Positions 41,594 through 50,534 are shown, counted from the stretch's first letter. The stretch: DNA of 55,959 nt from Candidatus Onthovicinus excrementipullorum (GCA_018712345.1 DVHG01000014.1:1-55959), one strand, 5' to 3'. The notes: generated by a model from the letters alone, not told the origin. Numbers and translations are program-made.

Positions 41594-42709
41594 ATGGATT
41601 TCAACTTTCATATGCCGGTACAGGTCATCAGTGGGGAACATGCGGTGCGGGATCACGCAGAGGTGCTGCATCCCCTGGGGAAACGGTGCGTGATTGTCAC
41701 GGGGGGCAACTCCGCTCAGAAGAGCGGCGCGCTGGACGATGTGATTGCTGCGCTGGAACAGGAGGGGATCAGCCATCAGGTGTTCAGTGAGATTGGGGCC
41801 AATCCGCTCGTCTCTACCTGCGACAGGGCCGGGGCCATGGCGCGCGAATTCGGCGCGGATTTCCTGATCGGGATCGGGGGCGGTTCCCCGATGGATGCTG
41901 CCAAGGCCGCGGCAATTTTTGCCGCCAACCCAAAGCTCAGCGGGGAGGAGATCTATGATTACACGCCGGAGAAAGGGAATGCCCCGCTGCCGGTCGTGCT
42001 CGTCGGTACCACTGCCGGAACGGGGAGCGAGGTGTCCGCCGTCTCCGTGCTGACGCGGGATTCTGACGGGCGCAAAAAAAGTATTTCCGGCCCCTGGTGC
42101 TTTGCGCGGGTCGCCTTTGCCGATCCGCGGTATACATACACCCTGCCGTACGACGTGACGGTCTCTACCGCGCTGGATGCCCTCTGCCACACCGTGGAGG
42201 GGATGCTCAATCCAAATATCGGCGATGTGATCAGGCCGTTTGGCCGCCGGGCACTGGAGCTGATCGGGCCAGCGCTCGTGCGCATGAATGAGGAGCGGAC
42301 GCTGCCGGACGCAGCCGAGCGCGAGCGGCTCTATTACGGCTCCCTGTATGCGGGCGTGGTGCTGGCGGCGTGCGGGTCCGCCTTCCCGCATCCGATGGGA
42401 TATGTCCTCACGGAGAATTATGGGATCCCACACGGCCGGGCCTGCGCAGTTTTTCTGCCGGCGCTGGTCAAGTACGCAAAGCGCAGCGCGCCGGAGGTGG
42501 TCCGCGAGATTCTCGGCACGCTTGGCATGACATTTACAAAATTTAAAACGATGGTTGACACGTTGGCGGCGGTGGAACTGCACATGGATACCAAGGAGGC
42601 ACATCGGTACGCCGCGCGCTGGGTGGGGCTGAAAAACTTTAAAAATGTCCCCGGTGGGTACGATGAGCGCCGGGCGTATGGTCTGCTGGTCCGTCTGTTC
42701 GTCCGATAA
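41594..42709 (+). CDS. Iron-containing alcohol dehydrogenase
   Basis: A 371-residue group III NAD(P)-dependent dehydrogenase. Motifs are IGIGGGSPMDAAKA (nucleotide binding), GTTAGTGSEVSA, ALDALCHTVEG and FPHPMGYVLTENYGIPHGRACA, which supply the Asp and His metal ligands. The ribosome site AGGAGG is 10 bases upstream. It probably reduces an aldehyde or forms an alcohol in fermentation; relatives include butanol and 1,3-propanediol dehydrogenases. It is transcribed away from apbE. Confidence 0.92.
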   Translation: MDFNFHMPVQVISGEHAVRDHAEVLHPLGKRCVIVTGGNSAQKSGALDDVIAALEQEGISHQVFSEIGANPLVSTCDRAGAMAREFGADFLIGIGGGSPMDAAKAAAIFAANPKLSGEEIYDYTPEKGNAPLPVVLVGTTAGTGSEVSAVSVLTRDSDGRKKSISGPWCFARVAFADPRYTYTLPYDVTVSTALDALCHTVEGMLNPNIGDVIRPFGRRALELIGPALVRMNEERTLPDAAERERLYYGSLYAGVVLAACGSAFPHPMGYVLTENYGIPHGRACAVFLPALVKYAKRSAPEVVREILGTLGMTFTKFKTMVDTLAAVELHMDTKEAHRYAARWVGLKNFKNVPGGYDERRAYGLLVRLFVR

Positions 42710-43248
42710 GGGAATTGTGCGCCTTTTCTCCGGTCGGTGCTCCCGCCCGTTTGCTTTGACGGGCCGCTTGTCTCCGATTTCGCCCCGCGGGATTGATTGA
42801 GAAATGAAAGATCGGGTCGGAATCTGTTCAAAAATGTGCATATCCCGTTTTTGAATATTCAACAGCCTGGTTTGGGGAAATTGTGGAAAGTTTTGTGAAA
42901 AACAAGTGAATCCCTTTACAGAAAAAAGCGAAAAGTGAGGAATCACTCCTGGTTTTAGGCTGATTTTAACTTTTTCAACGGAGTTTTCCACAGTGTAAAG
43001 GCGAAACAATTACACAATCTGCACTCGGAAATCATTCATTTGTGCCTGTATATTGCAGTTCATATGCCCGAATCGGGAGCCAAATGGCTGCGAAAAGATC
43101 AAAATATACATGAATTTTGAAGGATCATTCTGCACTGTCTTTCAAAACAGAATCCTCCCTCGTCCGGCCGTTCTGGGCGGATGTTCCGGCGCATACAATA
43201 AAGGATGTGGATTTGGACGGGCAGAGCGGTTCAGGAGGGGAGCTGACC
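42710..43248. other. Gene-free region before the amidase
   Basis: About 540 bases, lower in GC in its middle. A GCCCGT/ACGGGC hairpin lies shortly after the dehydrogenase stop (about 42747-42766) without a T-run. Two facing TTTTCCACA-like words occur (near 42885 and 42983), which is not enough to call DnaA boxes. An open frame from 43117 runs into the amidase but has no good start signal. I see nothing else. Confidence 0.4.
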
Positions 43249-43929
43249 ATGCGAAGGACTATAGGATTTTACCGGGTGCTTTCCATCCGGAGGAGACAGG
43301 TGTGCATCGCCCTGCTTTTTCTCGCAGTGGTGTGCGCGGTGATCGCCGTCATTGTTTTCCTGATCATGCGTGGAGCGGGCGGCGCGCCGGAGTACAGCCA
43401 AAACCGGCCGGAGACGGACGAGGTGCTCGGCGTCCCCCTGAGCGTGCAGTACATTTCGCCGGAGATTGATAACCGTCCGGGCATCCTGCGGCAGATCAAG
43501 TACATTGTCATCCATGAGACGGCCAACCATAACACGGGGGCGGATGCACAGGCGCATGCCGACTACCTGGCGGCCGGCGGGGATGAGGAGACCTCCTGGC
43601 ACTACACGGTGGATGACCACCAGATCGTCCAGCACATCCCGGACAATGAGGTCTCCTGGAACGCGGGCGATAAGCTGCGCGCAAACGGTGGGAACCTCAA
43701 TGGCATCTCCATCGAGCTGTGCGTCAATGACGACGGCGACTTTGAAAAGACATTCGACAACGGGGCGCGCCTGACGGCCTATTTGCTCAATGCCTATGGG
43801 CTCGACACCGGCGCCTTGCTTCAGCACTTTAATTTCAACGGTAAAAATTGCCCCATGACCATCCGGGACAACGGACGGTGGGATGCGTTCGTTGGATTGG
43901 TGGAACAGTACCGATCGGAACTGAAATAA
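43249..43929 (+). CDS. N-acetylmuramoyl-L-alanine amidase, membrane anchored
   Basis: A 226-residue type 2 amidase. ATG 43249 has GGAGGGGAG upstream. One membrane span (about residues 20-42) anchors an extracellular amidase_2/PGRP-like domain. Zinc ligands are the His in VIHETANHNTGA, the His in LQHFNFNGKNCP and the Cys shortly after, as in phage and spore amidases. SWHYTVDDHQIVQHIPDNE is the usual substrate region. It cleaves the stem peptide from peptidoglycan. No holin or phage genes are nearby, so a role in wall turnover is more likely than lysis. Confidence 0.9.
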   Translation: MRRTIGFYRVLSIRRRQVCIALLFLAVVCAVIAVIVFLIMRGAGGAPEYSQNRPETDEVLGVPLSVQYISPEIDNRPGILRQIKYIVIHETANHNTGADAQAHADYLAAGGDEETSWHYTVDDHQIVQHIPDNEVSWNAGDKLRANGGNLNGISIELCVNDDGDFEKTFDNGARLTAYLLNAYGLDTGALLQHFNFNGKNCPMTIRDNGRWDAFVGLVEQYRSELK

Positions 43930-44144
43930 GCGGATTCAAAAGGATCATAAAATACCGTTCAACAAAAAGCCAGGGCGAACTAAAAAGAAAACTGCTCCCC
44001 CTGCTCGATTTCCATTCCCCCGCTTAACTCCGCGTTCTATTCTATTTAAAAGATTGCGGCCATGATCTGCATTGTAGTGTTTCCAAAATCAAGGAGAGCA
44101 CAGCCCCGTATTTCTGTGTGGAAAATCTTGAAAAACGGCGGGCA

Positions 44145-44246
44145 TTGGTTTAAAACGATAATATCGCTCTTTGGGGCGTTCTGCTCTTTATCTCCGGCAG
44201 CGCAGTTCTGATGTTGACCGCCAATCGCAAAAAACAAAGAGGATAA
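44145..44246 (+). pseudogene. Decayed C-terminal tail of a cell-wall-anchored protein
   Basis: In one frame the sequence reads LV-stop-NDNIALWGVLLFISGSAV, then MLTANRKKQRG and a stop. This is the membrane span and charged tail that follow an LPxTG signal. The signal itself looks damaged (TTGGTTTAAAACGAT where an LPxTGD code is expected). A strong terminator follows 16 bases later. No upstream coding remnant can be recognised. Confidence 0.55.
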
Positions 44247-44261
44247 CTGGGATATTAATAT

Positions 44262-44310
44262 CAACGCCCGAATGTCACTGATAAAGTGATGTCCGGGCGT
44301 TGCTTTTTGT
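44262..44310 (+). terminator. Rho-independent terminator
   Basis: CAACGCCCG pairs with CGGGCGTTG, with an inner ATGTCACT/AGTGAT helix, followed by CTTTTTG. It follows the decayed surface protein tail. Confidence 0.85.
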
Positions 44311-44360
44311 TTTTATAACTGTTTGCTGTCTGAATTAAGTGGCGCTTCTGCTCTTGAGCA

Positions 44361-44397
44361 AAATAAAAAGTAACGCCATCGTGCGGTTGGCGTTACT
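44361..44397 (-). terminator. Terminator of the aro-pheA operon
   Basis: AGTAACGCCA pairs with TGGCGTTACT, followed by TTTTTATTTT on the minus strand, about 80 bases after the pheA stop. Confidence 0.88.
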
Positions 44398-44477
44398 CCT
44401 TATACGCCGTTGGCATCATGATACCCTTTGGGATGTCACGTATGCCGCGTTCTTTGTGCGTGGTTCTAAGGGGATAA

Positions 44478-45638
44478 TTATCCCCGCAGTTCGGGGTAGT
44501 TGCCCAAAAAGTTGAACACCGGCAGTTCTTCCTCAAGTGCGCAGAGCAGATCAAGTGTGTTCTCCTGGCCGACGGAGCCGGTGAAGTCCAGATAAAAGTA
44601 GTAGTCAAAGTTCCGGTCCTTAGTGGGGCGGGATTCGAGCTTGGTCAGATTCAGGCCGCACAGGGCGAAGCGCGCCAGCAGGCGATAGAGCGAACCCGTC
44701 ACGTTCGGCACGGTGAAAATCAGGCTGATCCGGTCGGCATTGTCCGCAATCTTCAGATCGCGGGAGATGGCGATGATTCGCGTCACGTTCGCGCTGCTCG
44801 ACTGAATGTCACGCTCGAGCACCTCCAGCCCGTAGAGCGCCGCCGTCTCCTCGGAGGCGATGGCCGCCACCGTCGGATCACCGTGTTTGGCCACATCCAT
44901 GGCCGCAGTGGCGGTGTTTGAGTAGGAGATGGACTCAAACCCGTGCGCGGTGATATAGTCCCCGCACTGGGCGAGCCCCTGCGGATGGGAGACTACCTGC
45001 CTGATTCCGGAAATTTCAGCGCCCTTCACGCCCACAAGGCAGTGGTGGATGGGCAGCTCCACCGCGCACACGATGCGCAGGCGGTACTTCATCATCAGGT
45101 CAAAGCTCTCATGTACGCTGCCGGCCCAGGAGTTCTCAATCGGAATCACGCCCAAGTCGGTCTTGCCCTCCGCCACGCTCTTAAACACGTCGGCAAAGCG
45201 CTCTGTAAAATGTAGGTTCCCGTTTTGGAACATCCGCCGCGCCGCGATCGCGGAGAAGGAGCCGTCCACGCCGGGGCACATGACGGAGCAAGTGGCGGCT
45301 GGGTCAAACCGTGCCTGCTCTGCGGCGGTGATCTCCTCCCGCAGCGCCTTTCCGCCGCCCAGGATTTTATGCTGGAGCGCGCGGGAGACATCCATCATGG
45401 AGGAGTACACCACGCGCAGCGCGTCGCCGTATTCCGGCGATTTCTCCCGCACACGGTTCAGAATATCCTCCTCCCGCGCGGCGTTAAGCACGGGGATTCC
45501 GGCCCGGCTCTTGATCCGGGCGACCTCCTTTGCCGTATCCATGCGCCGCTCCAGCAGGGGCAGCAGCTGGCTGTCAATGTGGTCGATCTCATCCCGGACC
45601 GCCTTTAAATCCTGCTGATAGTCATAGTTCTCACTCAT
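44478..45638 (-). CDS. pheA: Bifunctional chorismate mutase/prephenate dehydratase
   Basis: A 386-residue enzyme of phenylalanine synthesis. ATG 45638 has GGAGGG 6 bases upstream. Chorismate mutase (about residues 5-95) has RDEIDHIDSQLLPLLERR and RIKSRAGIPVLNAAREE. The prephenate dehydratase region follows (IPIENSWAGSVHESFDL, VSHPQGLAQCGDY). The C-terminal ACT domain (LIFTVPNVTGSLYRLLARFA, then NLTKLESRP) allows feedback inhibition by phenylalanine. It is last in the operon and overlaps aroC by 8 bases. Confidence 0.96.
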   Translation of the reverse strand: MSENYDYQQDLKAVRDEIDHIDSQLLPLLERRMDTAKEVARIKSRAGIPVLNAAREEDILNRVREKSPEYGDALRVVYSSMMDVSRALQHKILGGGKALREEITAAEQARFDPAATCSVMCPGVDGSFSAIAARRMFQNGNLHFTERFADVFKSVAEGKTDLGVIPIENSWAGSVHESFDLMMKYRLRIVCAVELPIHHCLVGVKGAEISGIRQVVSHPQGLAQCGDYITAHGFESISYSNTATAAMDVAKHGDPTVAAIASEETAALYGLEVLERDIQSSSANVTRIIAISRDLKIADNADRISLIFTVPNVTGSLYRLLARFALCGLNLTKLESRPTKDRNFDYYFYLDFTGSVGQENTLDLLCALEEELPVFNFLGNYPELRG

Positions 45639-46734
45639 ATTTACCCTCCGCCATGATTTCATCCAGAATGGCCACGGCTGCCGCGGCCTCAATCACCGGG
45701 ACAGCCCGCGGGACGATGCACGCATCGTGCCGGCCCTTGATAATCAGGTCTGCCTCCTGCTTATCCACATAGTCAATGCTCTGCTGCGGCAGGCCGATGG
45801 AGGCCGTCGGCTTGACGGCCGCGCGGAAGATTACGGGCATGCCGTTGGTGATCCCGCCGAGGATCCCGCCGTTGTTGTTGGAGGTGGTTACAACCTGGTC
45901 GCCCTGCATCCGCATGGGATCGTTGGCGGCGCTCCCGCGCATCCGGGTGATCGCAAATCCCGCGCCGAACTCGATCCCCTTGACGGCGGGCACGCCGAGC
46001 ACAGCATGGGCGATTTTGCACTCGAGCGCGTCAAAGATCGGCGCTCCGATCCCGGCCGGGATTCCGGTCACCGCGCACTCAATGATCCCGCCTACGCTGT
46101 CAGCGTCCATGCGGGCGCGCTCAATTTCGTTTTTCATCAGCTTTTCCTGAACTTCATCCAGCACGGGGAATCCCGATTGGCTCAGGCGCTCCGAGATTTC
46201 CGCCGGGATGGCGCATGGATCGAGGGGCGTATCACACACATCCCCGATGGAGGCGATATGAGCGCACACACGAATGCCCATTTTGGCCAGCGCCTGACGC
46301 GCGACCGCGCCCGCAAAGACGAGCGGAGCCGTCAGCCGACCGGAGAAGTGGCCGCCGCCGCGGATATCGTTGTATCCGTGATAGTGGATATAACCCGTGT
46401 AATCCGCATGGGCGGGGCGGGCGATATGGGAGATATTCTGGTAGTCGGAGGAGCGGGTGTTGGTATTCTGAATCAGTACGCACAGCGGCGCACCGGTTGC
46501 GATGCATTTGCCGTCCCGATCCAGCACACCGGACTGGATGTGCGGGGTATCCGCCTCCACGCGCTTGGTGGAGCCGTCCTTTCCGTCCGGGGCGCGGCGC
46601 GCCATCTGTACGAGTACCTGTTCCATATCGATCTCAAGGCCCGGGGGCGGCGCGTCAATCACGGCGCCGATGGCCGTGCCGTGGCTCTCCCCAAAGATGG
46701 AAATTTTATAATTCGTCCCGAGTGTCGATGACAT
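45631..46734 (-). CDS. aroC: Chorismate synthase
   Basis: A 367-residue FMN-dependent enzyme making chorismate from EPSP. ATG 46734 has GGAGGG upstream. Conserved motifs are FGESHGTAIGAVIDAPPPG, RPAHADYTGYIHYHG with DIRGGGHFSGR, and GILGGITNGMPV. It overlaps aroA by 29 bases. Confidence 0.97.
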   Translation of the reverse strand: MSSTLGTNYKISIFGESHGTAIGAVIDAPPPGLEIDMEQVLVQMARRAPDGKDGSTKRVEADTPHIQSGVLDRDGKCIATGAPLCVLIQNTNTRSSDYQNISHIARPAHADYTGYIHYHGYNDIRGGGHFSGRLTAPLVFAGAVARQALAKMGIRVCAHIASIGDVCDTPLDPCAIPAEISERLSQSGFPVLDEVQEKLMKNEIERARMDADSVGGIIECAVTGIPAGIGAPIFDALECKIAHAVLGVPAVKGIEFGAGFAITRMRGSAANDPMRMQGDQVVTTSNNNGGILGGITNGMPVIFRAAVKPTASIGLPQQSIDYVDKQEADLIIKGRHDACIVPRAVPVIEAAAAVAILDEIMAEGKYE

Positions 46735-48010
46735 TGGCGATCCCTCCCAGTGTTCGGTAGTCTTCAAAGAAGCGGGGGTACGATTTATTCACACATTCCG
46801 CCTGATCCACGGTGACGGGCCCGTCCGCCTTCAGGGCGAGGACGGCGGCGGACATCAGAATGCGGTGGTCGTTAAAGCTGCGGACGGTTCCGCCGTGCAG
46901 GTGCGACAGGCGGGTGGTGATGCCGTCGTCATCCGGCTCCGCAATCCCGCCGAGGGAGCGGATCATCGCGCATGTACTCGCAATCCGGTCGCTCTCCTTC
47001 AGCCGCAGCCGGTTTGCGCCATAGATGTGCGTTTCTCCCCGGCACAGGCAGGAGCAGGCGGCCAGCGCCGGAACCAGATCCGGGATCTGCGCGGCGTCGA
47101 TCTCACAGCCGTGCAGGTCTCCGCCCCGGCATCGCAGGGTGTTCCCCTCCCAGGTGAGATCGGCCCCAAAGGCGCGCAGGATCTTGCAGCACGCGCGGTC
47201 CCCCTGTGCGGATTCGGGATTGAGCCCCGTCAGGCGGATATCCCCGCCCAGCGCGCCTGCCGCCAGGAAAAACACGGCCTGCGACCAGTCGCCCTCGGCC
47301 TGTGTCTCAAACGGCTGGTAGCGCTGATTGCCGGGGATGATAAAGGCGTTTGCCTCTTTTTTTATGTGGATCCCGGCCGTTTTCAGCGCGTCAATGGTAA
47401 GGTCGATATACGCGGCGGATTCAAGCTTGCCTGCGATCGTCAGCCGGCTGTCCCCGTTCAGGAGGGGGAGCGCAAATAAAAGCCCGGTGAAGTACTGCGA
47501 GCTGATATTGCCCGGCAGGGTGTATTCGCCTGGTGTGAGCTGCCCATGCAGGGTGAGCGGGAGCGTGTATCCCGCCGGGGTTGAGATTGCCGCCCCGTGT
47601 GCGGTGAGCGCGTCGATCAGCTCCCCCATGGGGCGCTCCGGGAGCCGGCCGTGCCCGGTAAACCGGACGGGGAGCCCCAATGCCGCCGCCACGGGGACGA
47701 GAAAACGCAGCGTGGAGCCGCTCTCCCCGCAGTCCGCGGATTTTACTGTGTCCGAATGGCCGGGAGTAATCCCGCTGATATAATAGTCCACACTCCCGCC
47801 TGAGCCGCTCTCCGTTCGGATGGCAGCGCCAAGTGCGGAAAGGACCTGCACGGTGGCGTGGATGTCATTGCTCGGGTCCACGCGGCGCACAATGCTCTCT
47901 CCGGGCGCGAGTGCCGCCGCAATCAGCAGGCGGTGTGAGACGCTCTTGGAGGAGGGGAGGCGGATCTCTCCGTTCAGCGTACCGGGATAGAAGGTGACGG
48001 ATCGGCTCAT
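46706..48010 (-). CDS. aroA: 3-phosphoshikimate 1-carboxyvinyltransferase (EPSP synthase)
   Basis: A 434-residue enzyme. The substrate motif LPSSKSVSHRLLIAAAL and the ADCGESGSTLRFLVPVAAAL segment are present, as is RLKESDRIASTCAMIRSLGG near the end. Start ATG 48010 follows GGAGGG in the end of aroB and overlaps its stop (ATGA). Confidence 0.97.
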   Translation of the reverse strand: MSRSVTFYPGTLNGEIRLPSSKSVSHRLLIAAALAPGESIVRRVDPSNDIHATVQVLSALGAAIRTESGSGGSVDYYISGITPGHSDTVKSADCGESGSTLRFLVPVAAALGLPVRFTGHGRLPERPMGELIDALTAHGAAISTPAGYTLPLTLHGQLTPGEYTLPGNISSQYFTGLLFALPLLNGDSRLTIAGKLESAAYIDLTIDALKTAGIHIKKEANAFIIPGNQRYQPFETQAEGDWSQAVFFLAAGALGGDIRLTGLNPESAQGDRACCKILRAFGADLTWEGNTLRCRGGDLHGCEIDAAQIPDLVPALAACSCLCRGETHIYGANRLRLKESDRIASTCAMIRSLGGIAEPDDDGITTRLSHLHGGTVRSFNDHRILMSAAVLALKADGPVTVDQAECVNKSYPRFFEDYRTLGGIANVIDTRDEL

Positions 48011-49077
48011 TTTTCACCCTCCGCAGTCCCACACCCGAAAAACACGGGCAGTTCGGCCTCCGGAACTTTTTGGATGAAGGCGGAGCCGATCTCACGCAGC
48101 AGGACCAGATTCAGCCCATCCGAAGCACGCTTTTTATCGGCGTGGGCGGCCCGGAGCAGCTCCGGCAGGGGAGCGGGGTCTGTGTGCGGCAGGCCGAGGC
48201 GGCGCAAAACCTCCTCAATCCGCTTGGCTGTACCCGGTGCGGTGATCCCATTGCGCTCCCCGGCATGGGCGATCAGCACCATGCCGATGCCCACGGCCTG
48301 CCCGTGCGTCAGACGGGTGAAGTTATAATACTTTTCCAGCGCGTGGCCGAGCGTGTGGCCGAAGTTTAAAAGCATTCGCTCGCCCTTTTCCGTCTCGTCG
48401 TTTTCCACGACGCGGCGCTTGATATCCACGCACTCGTAGATCATATCATCCAGAAAATCATGCACGTGCTCCTGCTCTATCCGTTCAAACAGCGCAGGGC
48501 TCTTGATGCAGCCGTACTTGACTGCCTCGCCCATGCCGTCAGTGAAAAACTTGGCGGGCAGAGTGTCGAGCGTATCGGGGTCGATGATGACGAGCACAGG
48601 CTGATGGAACGCCCCGCACAGATTTTTTCCCTGCGGCAGATCCACACCCGTCTTCCCGCCCACGGAGGAGTCAATCTGCGCGAGCAGGGAGGTGGGGATC
48701 TGGACAAATTGAACACCGCGCAGGTAACAGGATGCCGCAAATCCGGCCATGTCGCCCGTCACACCGCCGCCCAGCGCGACCACGATATCCCCGCGCGTGA
48801 GCGACTGCTCCGCAAGGAAGCTAAGCATATCAGCAATCGTGGCGAGCGTTTTGTTCTCCTCCCCGGAGGGGAAGACGAACAGACTCGTCTCAAATCCGGC
48901 CGCAGAGAGGGAGGCGCGCACCTCCGCCGCATAAAATCCTGCGACATTTGAGTCCGTAATGATAGCCGCACGCCTTGCCGCGGTTACACTGCGGATCAGC
49001 TTGCCGCACTTTTGCAGTGCTCCGCGCTCAAAGTGAATATCATATTCCCTGCCCGTTTTCACATGCATGGTTTTCAT
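48007..49077 (-). CDS. aroB: 3-dehydroquinate synthase
   Basis: A 356-residue NAD-dependent enzyme for the second step of the shikimate pathway. Motifs: ALGGGVTGDMAGFAAS, IPTSLLAQIDSSVGGKTG and LLNFGHTLGHALE with metal ligands. A second possible start is ATG 49068. It has a G-rich ribosome site of moderate strength. No shikimate kinase, aroD or aroE gene lies in this cluster, so those are elsewhere. Confidence 0.96.
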   Translation of the reverse strand: MKTMHVKTGREYDIHFERGALQKCGKLIRSVTAARRAAIITDSNVAGFYAAEVRASLSAAGFETSLFVFPSGEENKTLATIADMLSFLAEQSLTRGDIVVALGGGVTGDMAGFAASCYLRGVQFVQIPTSLLAQIDSSVGGKTGVDLPQGKNLCGAFHQPVLVIIDPDTLDTLPAKFFTDGMGEAVKYGCIKSPALFERIEQEHVHDFLDDMIYECVDIKRRVVENDETEKGERMLLNFGHTLGHALEKYYNFTRLTHGQAVGIGMVLIAHAGERNGITAPGTAKRIEEVLRRLGLPHTDPAPLPELLRAAHADKKRASDGLNLVLLREIGSAFIQKVPEAELPVFFGCGTAEGEK

Positions 49078-49098
49078 ATTGCTGCCCCCGTTCCGCGC

Positions 49099-50124
49099 TC
49101 ATTCCAGCGTGTTGACGCTGCGTCCCAGATAACCGGCCAGGCCCTTGATCTTTTCCGCGATCCCGTCGAACTGGTCGGGTGTGAGTGCCTGCGCGCCGTC
49201 GGAGAGCGCCTTGGCGGGATTGTTGTGCACCTCAATCATCAGGCCGTCCGCGCCGCAGGCGATCGATGCCATGGAGAGCGGCTCCACCATCCACGGGATT
49301 CCGGCGGCGTGGCTCGGGTCCACGATGACCGGCAGGTGGGAGAGCTTTTTGAGCAGCGGCACGGCGGAGATATCCAGCGTGTTGCGCGTCATGGGCTCAA
49401 AGGTGCGGATCCCGCGCTCGCAGAGAATGACCTTCTCGTTTCCGCCGGCCATGATGTACTCAGCGCTCATGAGGAATTCCTCAATGGTATTGGCCAGGCC
49501 GCGCTTTAAGAGGATCGGCTTATCGCAGTGGCCGAGCTCCTTGAGCAGCTCGAAGTTCTGCATATTGCGTGCACCTACCTGGATGATGTCCACATCCTCG
49601 AACAGTGGCAGGTGCGCCGGGGACATGATCTCCGTCACGATCGGCAGGCCGAAGTTGCGTTTGGCCTCCGTGAGCAGGTACAGCCCCTCCGCGCGCAGGC
49701 CCTGGAAGGCATAGGGGGAGGTGCGGGGCTTGAACGCGCCGCCGCGCAGCATGGCCGCGCCGGCCTTTTTGATGCGCTGGGAGATCTCCGCCATCTGCTC
49801 GCTGCTCTCCACGGAGCAGGGGCCGATCATCATCGTGACGGAGCCGTCGCCGATCTTGAACTTGCCCATGTCGATCACGGTGTTGTCCGGATGAAATTTG
49901 CGGTTGGCCTTCTTGTACGGCTCCTGGACGCGGGTCAGGCTCTCCACGATCGGGTTGGCCTGAATAATGTCCGTGTCGATCGAGGCGGTGTCCCCGATCA
50001 GGCCCAGTACGGTGGACTGCGTGCCGACCCAAGTGTTGACGGTCACCTTATACTGTGAGGTGATCTCATCGGAGAATTTCTTGATCTGTTCTGCGGTTGT
50101 CTGTGGTTTTAATACGACGATCAT
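49099..50124 (-). CDS. aroF: DAHP synthase (3-deoxy-7-phosphoheptulonate synthase)
   Basis: A 341-residue type I beta enzyme for the first committed step of aromatic synthesis. ATG 50124 has GGAGGG 8 bases upstream. The N-terminal ~70 residues form the ferredoxin-like regulatory domain typical of this subtype. The barrel has MIGPCSVESSEQM, LRGGAFKPRTSPYAFQG, VGARNMQNFELL and VDPSHAAG. It is first in the operon and lies behind the leader peptide and attenuator. Confidence 0.96.
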   Translation of the reverse strand: MIVVLKPQTTAEQIKKFSDEITSQYKVTVNTWVGTQSTVLGLIGDTASIDTDIIQANPIVESLTRVQEPYKKANRKFHPDNTVIDMGKFKIGDGSVTMMIGPCSVESSEQMAEISQRIKKAGAAMLRGGAFKPRTSPYAFQGLRAEGLYLLTEAKRNFGLPIVTEIMSPAHLPLFEDVDIIQVGARNMQNFELLKELGHCDKPILLKRGLANTIEEFLMSAEYIMAGGNEKVILCERGIRTFEPMTRNTLDISAVPLLKKLSHLPVIVDPSHAAGIPWMVEPLSMASIACGADGLMIEVHNNPAKALSDGAQALTPDQFDGIAEKIKGLAGYLGRSVNTLE

Positions 50125-50142
50125 CAGTTGTTCCCTCCATAC

Positions 50143-50175
50143 GTAAAAATGGGCCCACAGCATTGCTGTGAGCCC
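50143..50175 (-). terminator. Attenuator terminator before aroF
   Basis: In the RNA, GGGCTCACAGC pairs with GCTGTGGGCCC (one wobble, loop of 3), followed by ATTTTTA, ending about 20 bases before the aroF start. Its 5' arm CTCACAGCA is exactly complementary to TGCTGTGAG (50223-50231), the last three sense codons of the leader ORF, so an antiterminator can form instead. Confidence 0.88.
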
Positions 50176-50219
50176 GTTACAATGATGTCTTAAAAAATTT
50201 AAGGCGCAATCATGAAGGT

Positions 50220-50315
50220 TTACTCACAGCATTTTTTCACAGCAAAAAAATCCCAACCAAAAAAGAAGTTGAGAGCATAAAAGTAAAAATACTCTTTTGC
50301 TGCGATGTTTGCCAT
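50220..50315 (-). CDS. Aromatic-rich leader peptide of the aro operon
   Basis: A 31-codon ORF from ATG 50315 to TAA 50220, with a perfect GGAGG 8 bases upstream. It begins MANIAAKEYFYFYALNF and continues FFGWDFF. In total 7 Phe, 3 Tyr and 1 Trp fall within codons 9-24. The last sense codons, TGC TGT GAG, form the antiterminator arm. Stalling at aromatic codons under amino acid shortage would leave this arm free and let RNA polymerase pass. With full charging the ribosome reaches the stop, covers the arm, and the terminator forms. Confidence 0.88.
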   Translation of the reverse strand: MANIAAKEYFYFYALNFFFGWDFFAVKKCCE

Positions 50316-50385
50316 AAGAAAATCCTCCGACGAAGACTTGAAAGCCTCGTACTTTAAACCGCTAATATAAAATCAGCTTGTTATA

Positions 50386-50414
50386 ACTATAATACAACGG
50401 CCGAATGATGTCAA
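50386..50414 (-). promoter_or_regulatory. Promoter of the aro leader and operon
   Basis: TTGACA (50409-50414), a 17-base spacer and TATAGT (50386-50391) on the minus strand. The start would be near 50379, about 65 bases before the leader ORF. Confidence 0.85.
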
Positions 50415-50505
50415 GAAAAATTTTGAAAAAGATCAGAGGGAATAGGGTACCGAAAAATACCACAGGATTTTGTAAAATAATTTTCAAAATAAACTTAAAA
50501 GTTTA

Positions 50506-50534
50506 TTGAAATTAACCTGATGGCACGCTATAAT
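50506..50534 (+). promoter_or_regulatory. Promoter of the RHS protein gene
   Basis: TTGAAA (50506-50511), a 17-base spacer and TATAAT (50529-50534). A second possibility is TTGACA (50536) with an extended TGATATAAT (50559-50567), but its spacer is 20 bases. The leader of about 190 bases includes an AGCCCC/CGGGGCT hairpin near 50611-50631. Confidence 0.65.

Noticed and set aside
42840-43010. DnaA-box cluster or replication origin
   Set aside because: Only two imperfect TTTTCCACA-like words are present, with no AT-rich unwinding region or replication gene nearby.
43117-43248. Upstream extension of the amidase (44 extra residues)
   Set aside because: It would put hydrophilic sequence before the membrane anchor and lacks a ribosome site. 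ATG 43249 has a strong one.
50125-50400. A T-box leader before aroF
   Set aside because: No T-box sequence or specifier-loop architecture is visible, and the aromatic leader ORF with alternative hairpins explains the region.
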